NCBI RefSeq assembly: GCF_014705605.1
Contig: NZ_JACXIZ010000055.1
Coordinates: 1-43,533, forward strand
Source: Paenibacillus sabuli
GTDB lineage: Bacteria > Bacillota > Bacilli > Paenibacillales > Paenibacillaceae
DNA: 43,533 nt
Reading direction: 5' to 3'
Shown: in pieces, positions 28,049 through 36,421 of the stretch
Position numbering within the stretch: position 1 is the first letter of the stretch
Layout: every line of letters begins with the position of its first letter
The notes under the pieces: model-generated
The model's input: only the letters and a program-made list of their open reading frames with translations
Databases searched by the model: none
Told to the model about the DNA's origin: nothing
Translations under genes and position numbers: made by a program

Positions 28049-28106
28049 ATGTTATGGTATGTCGAAATAACTAGATAAACGCGTCTATACGCCTATTCCA
28101 TAACAT
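28049..28106. promoter_or_regulatory. Inverted repeat in the cas operon upstream region
   Basis: ATGTTATGG (28049-28057) and CCATAACAT (28098-28106) are 9-bp perfect arms about 40 bp apart, around a small GCGT/ACGC dyad at 28081-28092. They lie 50-100 bp before cas3 in the AT-rich gap where the operon promoter must be. Could be an operator. Confidence 0.4.
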
Positions 28107-28153
28107 GATAGTGAGTCTTTAAGACTTATTTTTCGATGGAGAGGAGGGTAATT

Positions 28154-30607
28154 GTGGGATACATTGCCCATATTCGGGAGCGCGACCATGCCATTCAGTC
28201 TGTCCGGCAGCATTTGCTGGAAGTGAAGACGCTGGCCGAGCACTACGGGGCAAAGCTGGGCGTGGCGCATATTGCCGGACTGGCGGGCCTGATGCACGAC
28301 ATGGGCAAGAGCACGCCGCTATTTCGCGACTATATCCGCAGGGCCGTCTTCGAGCCAGAGCAGGGCGCGAAGCGTGGCGAGGTGGATCACTCCACGGCGG
28401 GCGGGCGGTTGATGTATGAGCGACTGCACATTGGAGCGCCCAAGGCTAATCGGCTGCGCTACTTGCTGTCGGAAGTGGTCGGCAACTGCATCGTGTCGCA
28501 TCACGGGTACCTGCACGATTACCTGAGCCCGGAGCTGGAGTCGGATTATCTGCGGCGCGTGCGTGACAAGGACCCGATCAAGCTGGACTACGAGACGGCG
28601 CGCGACGATTTCTTCGTAACCGTCATGCCCGAGGCACAGTGGCAAGCGTATGTGGACGAGGCAGTCCGCGAGCTGGAGGCCTTCTGCGTACAGCCCTCCA
28701 CCGAGCCGCTGGAGAGCCGCATCATGCTGCTGACGAAGTTCGTATTCAGCGCGCTGATCGATGCCGACCGCACGAATACGCGACTGTTCGAAGAGGGAGC
28801 GTCATCCGCCGCACCGGAGCCGGAGGCCGCCGAGGCTCGCCGGATGCGGTTCCAGTCCTACTACGACAAGCTGATGCAGCACATGGCGAGCTATCTGGAG
28901 CGTGAGGACGCGGATAGCCGGATCAACCGGCTGCGCCGGGAGATGTCGGCGCAGTGCGAGCAGTTCGCCGAGCGCGCGTCCGGCATCTATTCGCTGTCGA
29001 TTCCGACCGGCGGCGGCAAGACGCTGGCCAGCTTCCGCTATGCGCTGCGGCATGCCATGCGGACGGACAAGCACCATATTGTCTATGTGATCCCTTACAC
29101 GACGATCATCGAGCAGAATGCGGACGAGATTCGAAGAATAATCGAGGACGACGCACATCTGCTGGAGCACCACTCGAACGTGGTGCAGGACGAGCGGGAG
29201 GACGACGAGTACCTGGACGGCTTGCCCGGGACGAGTCAGAATCTCAAGCTGGCGAAGGATAATTGGGACGCGCCGGTTGTCTTTACGACGATGGTGCAGT
29301 TTCTGAATGTGTTTTACGCCCGCGGGACGCGTAATGTTCGTCGGTTGCACAATTTGAGCAAGGCCGTCATCGTCTTTGACGAGGTGCAGAAGGTGCCGAT
29401 TCCGTGCGTGTCGTTATTCAATCGCGCGCTCAACTTCCTGAAGCAGCATGCCGATACGAGTATGCTGCTATGTACGGCGACACAGCCTGCGCTGGAATAC
29501 GTCGAGCACAAGCTGGACAAGGACCTGGACGGCGAAATCGTGCAGGCGCTGGACGAGGTGACGAATGACTTCAAGCGCGTGGACGTGCACGATCGCACGG
29601 CGGACCAGCCTTACGATACCGAACGTCTGGCGGCAAGCGTGCTGGCCCCACTGGACGAGACGCCCAGCACGCTCGTCATACTGAACACCAAGTCGGTCGT
29701 GCAGCGGCTCTATGTCCGGCTGAAGGGCTGCGGCGTGCCGGTCTATCATCTGAGCACGGCGATGTGCGCGGACCATCGCAAGTCGGAACTGGCCAAGATC
29801 AGGGAGCATCTGGACCGGGAGGAGCCGGTCGTATGCGTGAGTACGCCGCTCATTGAAGCTGGCGTAGACGTCAGCTTCCACCGCGTCATTCGTTCGCTGG
29901 CCGGGCTCGATTCGATCGCGCAGGCGGCCGGGCGGTGCAATCGGCACGGGGAGAAGGGGACGGGACAGGTCGACGTGATCCGGCACGCGGAGGAGGATCT
30001 GCGCCATCTGCCGGAGATCCGCGCGGGGCAGAGCAGCACCGAGCCGATCCTGATCGATCTGCGCGGCAATCCCGAGCTGCACGGCGGGCATATGCTGTCC
30101 ACCGGGGCGATGCGTCTGTATTTTCAACGGTATTATCGGAAGCTGGAGAATGAGCTGAATTATCCGATTCCGCGACTCGGTCAGACGATGACCAGCCTGC
30201 TGATCGAATCGCGCACATCCCAGGACTCCTACTATGATGCGTACAAGGCGCACCGCCAAAAAGGGCCGCTGAATCTATTCATGACCAATGCCCCTCGTAC
30301 GGCGGCCGATCACTTCGAGGTTATCGCTACGCATGGCGTGTCCGCTATCGCGCCATATGGCGACGGCAAGCGGCTGATCGCGGCATTGAATAGTGGACTG
30401 TCGATCCAGGAGCTGGGCCGGGAGCTGCGGGCTGCCCAGCAGTTCACCGTCAATCTGATGCCGCATGAGCAGCGCCGACTGAGCGAGAACGGCGGGCTGG
30501 AGGCGCTGCTGGACGGCAAGGTGCTGGTGCTGAAGGAAGGCGCGTACAGCAAGGAGTATGGGCTGAATGTGAATAATGACGGTAGGTTCGAGGCGGCGAT
30601 CTGCTAG
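28154..30607 (+). CDS. cas3: Cas3, type I-C helicase-nuclease
   Basis: An 817-residue protein that degrades the target DNA once Cascade has bound it. The N-terminal HD nuclease has HDMGKST (H48-D49), DHSTAGG (H79) and VSHHGYLHD. The SF2 helicase has Walker A SIPTGGGKT near residue 285, VIVFDEVQKVP as Walker B, LLCTATQPALE (motif III) and the second lobe with STPLIEAGVDVSF and QAAGRCNRHG. I chose GTG 28154, placed after GAGAGGAGGG with good spacing; the in-frame ATG 28136 contains that site and has none before it. First gene of the operon; 22 bases separate it from the start region of cas5c. Confidence 0.95.
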   Translation: MGYIAHIRERDHAIQSVRQHLLEVKTLAEHYGAKLGVAHIAGLAGLMHDMGKSTPLFRDYIRRAVFEPEQGAKRGEVDHSTAGGRLMYERLHIGAPKANRLRYLLSEVVGNCIVSHHGYLHDYLSPELESDYLRRVRDKDPIKLDYETARDDFFVTVMPEAQWQAYVDEAVRELEAFCVQPSTEPLESRIMLLTKFVFSALIDADRTNTRLFEEGASSAAPEPEAAEARRMRFQSYYDKLMQHMASYLEREDADSRINRLRREMSAQCEQFAERASGIYSLSIPTGGGKTLASFRYALRHAMRTDKHHIVYVIPYTTIIEQNADEIRRIIEDDAHLLEHHSNVVQDEREDDEYLDGLPGTSQNLKLAKDNWDAPVVFTTMVQFLNVFYARGTRNVRRLHNLSKAVIVFDEVQKVPIPCVSLFNRALNFLKQHADTSMLLCTATQPALEYVEHKLDKDLDGEIVQALDEVTNDFKRVDVHDRTADQPYDTERLAASVLAPLDETPSTLVILNTKSVVQRLYVRLKGCGVPVYHLSTAMCADHRKSELAKIREHLDREEPVVCVSTPLIEAGVDVSFHRVIRSLAGLDSIAQAAGRCNRHGEKGTGQVDVIRHAEEDLRHLPEIRAGQSSTEPILIDLRGNPELHGGHMLSTGAMRLYFQRYYRKLENELNYPIPRLGQTMTSLLIESRTSQDSYYDAYKAHRQKGPLNLFMTNAPRTAADHFEVIATHGVSAIAPYGDGKRLIAALNSGLSIQELGRELRAAQQFTVNLMPHEQRRLSENGGLEALLDGKVLVLKEGAYSKEYGLNVNNDGRFEAAIC

Positions 30608-30629
30608 ACGCGAAAGGAGGTGAACCAAC

Positions 30630-31379
30630 ATCAAAACGACGCAAGACACAAAGAAGATTCGCAATGCCATTGAATTTGAACTCTGCGGCACGTATGCCCT
30701 TTTTACTGACCCGCTCACCAAGATCGGCGGCGAGAAGCTGTCCTATCATGTACCTACATACCAAGCGTTGAAGGGGATCGTGGAATCAATATATTGGAAG
30801 CCGACTCTGATCATGTACATCGATGCGGTGCGCATCATGAAGCCGATCCGGATGGAGTCCAAGGGCATCCGCCCGCTGGAGTACGGGGGCGGCAATACGC
30901 TCGCGAACTATACGTATCTGCGGGATGTGCGCTATCAGGTGCGGGCCTACTTCGAATTCAACGAGCACCGCCCCGAGCTGGCGGATGACCGCAACGAGCA
31001 CAAGCACCACAACATCCTCAAGCGCTCGCTGCGAGCCGGCGGGCGAAGAGATATCTTCCTCGGCGCGCGCGAGTGCCAGGGCTATGTGGAGCCATGCGTG
31101 TTCGGCGAGGGGGAGGGAGCCTATGACGAAGCCGGCGAGCAGCATCTCGGGACGATGGTGCACGGCTTCAACTATCCGGACGAGACAGGCCGGGATGCGC
31201 TGGAGATTCGCCTATGGCGGCCGGTCATGGACAACGGCGTTATTGCCTTCATTCGTCCGGAGGCGTGCGAGCTCGTGCGAACGATCGGGCCGATGAAGGC
31301 CAAGGTATTCGGACTGAACGAGATGGAGCGCGTGGATACGCTGCATGCGCAGCTGGAAGAGGAGGTGAAAGGCGGATGA
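30630..31379 (+). CDS. cas5c: Cas5c (Cas5d), pre-crRNA endonuclease, non-standard start codon
   Basis: In type I-C, Cas5 replaces Cas6: it cuts each repeat and stays on the crRNA handle. Typical features are [40 protein letters not shown] and [16 protein letters not shown]. As I recall the catalytic residues of the B. halodurans enzyme (Tyr46, Lys116, His117), they match Tyr55, Lys125 and His126 here, all shifted by nine. No ATG, GTG or TTG lies in frame between the stop at 30621-30623 and a TTG at 30768, which would cut off about 46 conserved residues. The strong AAAGGAGGTG (30613-30622) points to ATC 30630; ATT 30657 is the family-conserved start position. Its end overlaps cas8c (ATGA). Confidence 0.9.
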   Translation: MKTTQDTKKIRNAIEFELCGTYALFTDPLTKIGGEKLSYHVPTYQALKGIVESIYWKPTLIMYIDAVRIMKPIRMESKGIRPLEYGGGNTLANYTYLRDVRYQVRAYFEFNEHRPELADDRNEHKHHNILKRSLRAGGRRDIFLGARECQGYVEPCVFGEGEGAYDEAGEQHLGTMVHGFNYPDETGRDALEIRLWRPVMDNGVIAFIRPEACELVRTIGPMKAKVFGLNEMERVDTLHAQLEEEVKGG

Positions 31380-33301
31380 GCTGGCTGCTCAACCTGTATC
31401 AGACATACGAGGCCAACACGGGCCGGATTGGCAAGATTGAGAAAAGACGCAAGGACCAGGAGTTCACGCTGCTGCCGATCGCCCACACGACGCAAAATGC
31501 GCATATTGAAGTGCTGGTCACCGAGGACGGCGGCTTCCACTCGGCCAGGGTGCTGAGCAAAGCGGAGCTGGAGACGCTCATTCCGACGACGGAGGATTCG
31601 TCGAGCCGTGCGGGCAGCTCGGTCTTCCCGTTCCCGCTTCATGACAAGCTGAGCTATGTGGCCGGAGACTTCGCGACCTATGGACGCAATTCGAAGAAAT
31701 TCCCCCATTACCCGAAATACATCGAAGAACTCGCGAAGTGGGCGAATTCGGAGCATGCGAATGCCAAGGTGCGGAGCATCTATCGCTACCTGCAGCAAGG
31801 GACGCTCATTCACGACCTCGTCCATCAGCCCAATCCGATCCTGCATCTGGAGCCGGGCGACGGCAAGCTGATCGAGAAGTGGGACAAGACCCACGAGTCG
31901 CTCGCGCCGGTCAAGCCGGACATCTTCGGCGTGGTGGCCGGGCCCCAGGAGGATGCGTTCGTCCGCTTCAATGTGTATACGACCGGCCTGTACACCGATG
32001 TGTGGAAGGACCCGGAGATGTACGATTCATTCATCTCCTATTATAAAGAAGTGCTCGGCGACGAGGATGTCTGCTACGTCACCGGCGAGCGCCAGCCGGC
32101 GACCGAGCGTCATGCCAAGCGCATCCGGCACGCCGGAGATAATGCCAAGCTCATCTCCTCCAACGATACGTCGGGCTTCACCTTCCGCGGGCGGTTCCTG
32201 ACCGGCAGCGAGGCGGCGAGCATCAGCTACGACGTCTCGCAGAAGGCGCACAATGCGCTCAAGTGGCTCATCAACCGCCAGGGCAAGCAACACGATCAGC
32301 GCGTCTTCCTGGTATGGGGCAACACGGCGCCGGATACGGCCGATCCGACGGAGGATGCGTTCGAGCTGGACCCGGGCGCGGTGGCGACGCCGGAGCGCAT
32401 CCATTACACGTGGCGGGAATTCGCGGTCGAATTCGCCAAGGGGCTGAGCGGCTACCGCAACAAGGTCGGGGAACCGGGCTTCGACGAGCAGGACAACGTC
32501 AATCTGCTGATCCTCGATTCGGCGACGACCGGGCGTATGGCCGTGCTGTACTACCGGAATCTTCATAAGGATACCTATATCGACCGTCTGGTGGAGTGGC
32601 ATTCCACCTGTGTATGGCTGCACCGCTACCGCAAGGATGCCGAGGGCAAGTATATCGAATTCTACGGCGCGCCTGCAACGAAGGATATCGCCTTCGCGGC
32701 GTACGGTCCGCGCGCCGATGACAAGATCGTCAAGGGCCTGATGGAGCGCATGCTGCCCTGTATCCTGGACGGGCGCAGGGTGCCGGTGGATATCGTCCGT
32801 AGCGCCGTGCAGCGCGCTTCCAATCCGGTGGCGATGGATACGTGGGAATGGGAGAAGACGCTGAGCATCGCCTGCGCTTTAGTCAATCAAGAGGAGGAGA
32901 CGCATGTGGCACTAGACTTGGAGAACGACAACCGCAATTATCTGTTCGGGCGTATGCTCGCCGTCGCGGACGTGCTGGAGCGCCGCGCGCTCGGCGACGA
33001 GAAGCGCGCCACCAACGCGATCCGGTACATGAACGAATTCGCCAAGCATCCGGCGCGCACCTGGAGCACGATTCAGCAATGCTTGCAGCCGTACCAGGCA
33101 AGGCTCGGTGTGACCGCGACCTACTGGACCAAGATCATCGATGAAATCGGGTTCCAGTTCAAGATCAAGGAGTTCAATAATCAGCCGCTATCGGAATTGT
33201 ACCTGCTCGGCTTCTACAGCCAGCGTCATGAGCTGTATCAGAAGAAGGACAAGGAGCCGAAGCCCGAGCTGGCAGCGGATACAGATACCAGCTCGTCTTA
33301 A
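31376..33301 (+). CDS. cas8c: Cas8c (Csd1), large Cascade subunit
   Basis: A 641-residue large subunit of the type I-C Cascade, which recognises the PAM and recruits Cas3. It opens [16 protein letters not shown] and has [16 protein letters not shown]-like and [15 protein letters not shown] segments and the C-terminal helical part with [22 protein letters not shown], as in Csd1 proteins. In many type I-C systems an internal start in cas8c also yields a small Cas11c subunit; in this gene GTG and ATG codons exist in the last third, but I cannot single one out. ATG 31376 overlaps the cas5c stop by ATGA, so translation is coupled. GAGGAGGTGAAAGG in the end of cas5c is the ribosome site. Confidence 0.95.
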   Translation: MSWLLNLYQTYEANTGRIGKIEKRRKDQEFTLLPIAHTTQNAHIEVLVTEDGGFHSARVLSKAELETLIPTTEDSSSRAGSSVFPFPLHDKLSYVAGDFATYGRNSKKFPHYPKYIEELAKWANSEHANAKVRSIYRYLQQGTLIHDLVHQPNPILHLEPGDGKLIEKWDKTHESLAPVKPDIFGVVAGPQEDAFVRFNVYTTGLYTDVWKDPEMYDSFISYYKEVLGDEDVCYVTGERQPATERHAKRIRHAGDNAKLISSNDTSGFTFRGRFLTGSEAASISYDVSQKAHNALKWLINRQGKQHDQRVFLVWGNTAPDTADPTEDAFELDPGAVATPERIHYTWREFAVEFAKGLSGYRNKVGEPGFDEQDNVNLLILDSATTGRMAVLYYRNLHKDTYIDRLVEWHSTCVWLHRYRKDAEGKYIEFYGAPATKDIAFAAYGPRADDKIVKGLMERMLPCILDGRRVPVDIVRSAVQRASNPVAMDTWEWEKTLSIACALVNQEEETHVALDLENDNRNYLFGRMLAVADVLERRALGDEKRATNAIRYMNEFAKHPARTWSTIQQCLQPYQARLGVTATYWTKIIDEIGFQFKIKEFNNQPLSELYLLGFYSQRHELYQKKDKEPKPELAADTDTSSS

Positions 33302-33325
33302 TGCCAATCTAAAGGAGCGATTAAC

Positions 33326-34189
33326 TTGACTATATTGGACCATAAAATCGACTTCGCCGTCGTCCTGTCGGTGAAAAAAGCGAACCCGAACGGCGACCCG
33401 CTCAACGGCAACCGCCCACGTCAAAACTACGACGGCTACGGGGAAATCTCCGACGTCGCGCTGAAGCGCAAAATCCGCAATCGGCTGCAGGACATGGGCG
33501 AGGCCGTCTTCGTCCAGTCGAACGACCGCAAGAACGACAGCTACAACAGCCTGCGCGAGCGGGCCGAGGGCAACCCGGACCTGGAGAAGATCATGAAGTC
33601 GAAAAACGGCTCAGCCGACGAATTCGCCCAGCTCGCCTGCCAGACCTGGATCGATGTGCGCAGCTTCGGCCAGGTGTTCGCCTTCAAGGGCGACAAGAGC
33701 GGCACCGGCGTCTCAGTCCCTGTACGCGGTCCGGTCTCGATCCATACTGCGACGAGTCTGCATCCGATCGACATCACGAGCACGCAGATCACCAAGAGCG
33801 TCAACTCGGAGCCGGGCACGTCCCGGGGCTCGGATACGATGGGGATGAAGCACCGCGTCGACTCAGGCGTGTACGTCTTCTATGGCAGCATCAACACCCA
33901 ACTGGCGGAGAAGACCGGCTTCACGATCGAGGATGCCGAGAAGCTCAAGCAGACGCTGCGGACGCTGTTCGAGAACGACCTGTCATCGGCGCGGCCGGAG
34001 GGCAGCATGGAGGTGCGCACGGTGTACTGGTGGGAGCATGGCTCCAAGCTGGGGCAGTATTCCTCGGCCAAGGTCCACCGTTCGCTGCTCGCCGAGCGCA
34101 TCTCCGACGAGCCGCGGGGCTATGAGGACTATACCTTCTCGGTAGCTCCGCTGGACGGACTCGAAGTCCAGATCCTCGATGGGCTATAA
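33326..34189 (+). CDS. cas7c: Cas7c (Csd2), Cascade backbone subunit
   Basis: A 287-residue RAMP-fold protein that lines the crRNA in several copies. The opening FAVVLSVKKANPNGDPLNGNRP and later GEISDVALKRKIRNRL, RSFGQVFAF, VRGPVSIHTATS and MGMKHRVDSGVY are typical of Csd2. The start is TTG 33326 after AAAGGAGCG. Its end overlaps the cas4 start by 11 bases. Confidence 0.96.
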   Translation: MTILDHKIDFAVVLSVKKANPNGDPLNGNRPRQNYDGYGEISDVALKRKIRNRLQDMGEAVFVQSNDRKNDSYNSLRERAEGNPDLEKIMKSKNGSADEFAQLACQTWIDVRSFGQVFAFKGDKSGTGVSVPVRGPVSIHTATSLHPIDITSTQITKSVNSEPGTSRGSDTMGMKHRVDSGVYVFYGSINTQLAEKTGFTIEDAEKLKQTLRTLFENDLSSARPEGSMEVRTVYWWEHGSKLGQYSSAKVHRSLLAERISDEPRGYEDYTFSVAPLDGLEVQILDGL

Positions 34190-34877
34190 CGACGAAGACG
34201 ACTTCTTGATGATCTCGGAGATTCAGCACTTCCAATTCTGCAAAAGACAGTGGGCACTCATCCATATCGAGCAGCAATGGGAAGAGAATGTCCGAACGGT
34301 GGAGGGGCAGCATCTGCATCAGAAGGCCGACCAGCCCTTCGTGCGCGAGAAGCGCGGCGACAAGCTGGTCGTGCGGGCGATGGCGGTGCAGTCGCGGGAG
34401 CTGGGGCTAAGCGGGCGCTGCGACGTCGTCGAATTCCTGCGGGACGAGGAGCGGGGCGTGCCGATCCACGGCGCCGACGGGCGCCATCTCCCCGTGCCGG
34501 TGGAGTACAAGCGCGGCAAGCCCAAGCGCGGTGCCGAGGATGTGCTGCAGCTGGCGGCGCAGGCGGTCTGCCTGGAGGAGATGCTGCTATGCGAGGTCGG
34601 GCGGGGCGAGCTGTATTATCACGAGATTCGACAGCGCGTCCCGGTGCCGCTCACGGCCGTGCTCAAGGCGCAGGTCAAGGAGACGGTGCTGGAGATGCAG
34701 GAGCACCGCCGGCGCAATCATACGCCCAAGGTGAAGACCGGGCCGCATTGCCGGAGCTGCTCGCTCCAGCATCGCTGTCTGCCGGGGATGCTGGGCAAGC
34801 GCTCGGTCGGCAGCTACATCGCAGCGAAGCTCGGGGAAGAAGGGAAGGCCGGGGAAGAAGGGGAGGTCGGCGAATGA
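34179..34877 (+). CDS. cas4: Cas4, RecB-like nuclease of spacer acquisition
   Basis: A 232-residue iron-sulfur nuclease that trims prespacers and selects the PAM together with Cas1-Cas2. The cluster ligands are C21, C191, C194 and C200. The PD-(D/E)xK residues are D82 (GRCDVVEF), E109 and K111 (VPVEYKRGK), followed by the LQLAAQA helix. The start overlaps cas7c by 11 bases and the stop overlaps cas1 by ATGA. The Gly/Glu-rich tail (GEEGKAGEEGEVGE) is a low-complexity extension. Confidence 0.95.
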   Translation: MGYNDEDDFLMISEIQHFQFCKRQWALIHIEQQWEENVRTVEGQHLHQKADQPFVREKRGDKLVVRAMAVQSRELGLSGRCDVVEFLRDEERGVPIHGADGRHLPVPVEYKRGKPKRGAEDVLQLAAQAVCLEEMLLCEVGRGELYYHEIRQRVPVPLTAVLKAQVKETVLEMQEHRRRNHTPKVKTGPHCRSCSLQHRCLPGMLGKRSVGSYIAAKLGEEGKAGEEGEVGE

Positions 34878-35905
34878 AAAAGCTGCTCAATACGCTGTTC
34901 GTCACGCAGCCGTCCACGTATCTGTCGCTGGAGGGCGACAACGTCGTTCTCCAGCGGGAGCAGCAGAAGGTGGCGCAGCTGCCGCTGCACAACTTCGAAT
35001 CGATCGTCGCCTTCGGCTATGCCGGTGCCAGTCCCGCCCTGATGGGCTATTGCGCTGAGCGCAATATCGCCATCGTCTTCCTCACCATGAACGGGCGCTT
35101 CCTGGCCCGGGTGATCGGCGAGAGCAAGGGCAACGTCGTGCTGCGCAAGCGGCAATACCTGCTGTCCGAGGACGAGCCGTCCTCGGCGGTCATCGCGCGT
35201 AATTTCATCCTCGGCAAGCTGTACAATCACAAGTGGATGCTCGAGCGGACGGCCCGGGATTATGCGCTGCGTATCGATGCGGAGGCGTTCAAGGAAGGCT
35301 CGCGTCAGCTATCGCTGGTCATGGCGGAGGTCCGCGCGTGCACGGACCTGGATCGGCTGCGCGGGCTGGAGGGGCAGGCCGCCGTGGTCTACAATCGGCT
35401 GTTCGACGAGATGATCCTGCAGCAAAAGGATGTCTTCGCGTTCAAGCAGCGCACGCGTCGTCCGCCGCTCGATCCGGTCAATGCGATGCTGTCGTTCGCG
35501 TATACGCTGCTGGCCCATGATATGCGCGCCGCGCTGGAGGGCGTCGGACTGGATGCCTATGTCGGCTTCATGCACCGCGACCGTCCCGGGCGCGAATCGC
35601 TGGCGCTTGATGTGATGGAGGAGCTGCGCGGCGTCGTGGCGGACCGCTTCGTGCTGTCGATGATCAATCGCAAGCAGGTGGCGAAGGACGACTTTCTGAC
35701 CAAGGAGAACGGGGCGGTCGTCATGAAGGACGAGCCGCGTCGGGCCTTCCTGTCGGCCTGGCAGGAGCGCAAGCAGGAGGAGCTCACCCATCCGTATCTG
35801 GGCGAGAAGATCACCTGGGGTCTGGTGCCGCATGTGCAGGCGCTGCTGCTCGCCCGCTACCTGCGCGGCGATCTCGATGAATACCCGCCATTCCTGTGGA
35901 AGTAG
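34874..35905 (+). CDS. cas1: Cas1, spacer integrase
   Basis: A 343-residue integrase that inserts new spacers at the leader end of the arrays. The catalytic residues are visible as E166 (RGLEGQAA), H234 (GFMHRDRPGR) and D246 (LALDVMEELR). The body also has RRPPLDPVNAMLSFAYTLL and FLTKENGAV as usual. ATG 34874 overlaps the cas4 stop (ATGA). One longer frame runs upstream through cas4 but is only antiparallel coding noise. With four leaders of the same design nearby, this one enzyme probably serves all arrays. Confidence 0.97.
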   Translation: MKKLLNTLFVTQPSTYLSLEGDNVVLQREQQKVAQLPLHNFESIVAFGYAGASPALMGYCAERNIAIVFLTMNGRFLARVIGESKGNVVLRKRQYLLSEDEPSSAVIARNFILGKLYNHKWMLERTARDYALRIDAEAFKEGSRQLSLVMAEVRACTDLDRLRGLEGQAAVVYNRLFDEMILQQKDVFAFKQRTRRPPLDPVNAMLSFAYTLLAHDMRAALEGVGLDAYVGFMHRDRPGRESLALDVMEELRGVVADRFVLSMINRKQVAKDDFLTKENGAVVMKDEPRRAFLSAWQERKQEELTHPYLGEKITWGLVPHVQALLLARYLRGDLDEYPPFLWK

Positions 35906-35915
35906 GTGAGGAACG

Positions 35916-36206
35916 ATGCTGGTGCTGATCACCTATGATGTCAGCACGACGACGCCGGCCGGCCAGCGCCGCCTGCGCCAGGTGGCCAAGACCTGCCAAG
36001 CGTACGGACAGCGCGTACAGAATTCGGTCTTCGAATGCATCGTCGATGCTGCGCAGTTCGCCTCGTTGAAGATCCGATTGCTTGAGCTGATTGACGAAGA
36101 GAGCGACAGCCTTCGCTTCTATAGGCTGGGCAATAACTACAAGAGCAAGGTCGAGCATGTCGGGGCCAAGGCATCGATCGATGTAGAGGGGCCGGTTATC
36201 TTTTGA
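35916..36206 (+). CDS. cas2: Cas2, adaptation complex subunit
   Basis: A 96-residue ferredoxin-fold protein that joins two Cas1 dimers. LVLITYDVSTT carries the conserved Asp8, followed by RQVAKTCQAYGQRVQNSVFEC and LRFYRLGNN. ATG 35916 follows AGGTGAGG, ten bases after the cas1 stop. It is the last gene of the operon; the array 4 leader begins 46 bases later. Confidence 0.97.
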   Translation: MLVLITYDVSTTTPAGQRRLRQVAKTCQAYGQRVQNSVFECIVDAAQFASLKIRLLELIDEESDSLRFYRLGNNYKSKVEHVGAKASIDVEGPVIF

Positions 36207-36252
36207 ACGGAGAGTGACTGGTAAGTGACTAACGAGTAACTGGCGAGCCGGC

Positions 36253-36421
36253 GGTGCGAACCCCAGGTGCACATGATTTCCCCGGGAGGTTCGCACCCCG
36301 CGCCAGCACTGGCTTTTTTGGGGAAGGGCTCGTCTTTTGCGGCCGAAAAACGTATACTAAAAATAGGTTCGCACTTTTGGGCCCGGGAGCCCTTGCCCCG
36401 TAAGGGCTCCCGGGCGCCGCT
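36253..36421 (+). promoter_or_regulatory. Leader of CRISPR array 4
   Basis: 169-bp leader directly downstream of cas2. Dyad arms begin at 36253. TATACT lies at 36353-36358, followed by GGTTCGCAC. The perfect palindrome at 36381-36415 has loop GCCCCGT and is the exact reverse complement of the array 3 element. Confidence 0.82.

Noticed and set aside
30620-30673. GTG-started 17-codon frame at the beginning of cas5c
   Set aside because: It ends at a stop in a different frame and its ribosome site would overlap the GTG.
31214-31375. Upstream extension of the cas8c frame
   Set aside because: It lies inside cas5c in another frame; the coupled ATG 31376 with a ribosome site is the natural start.
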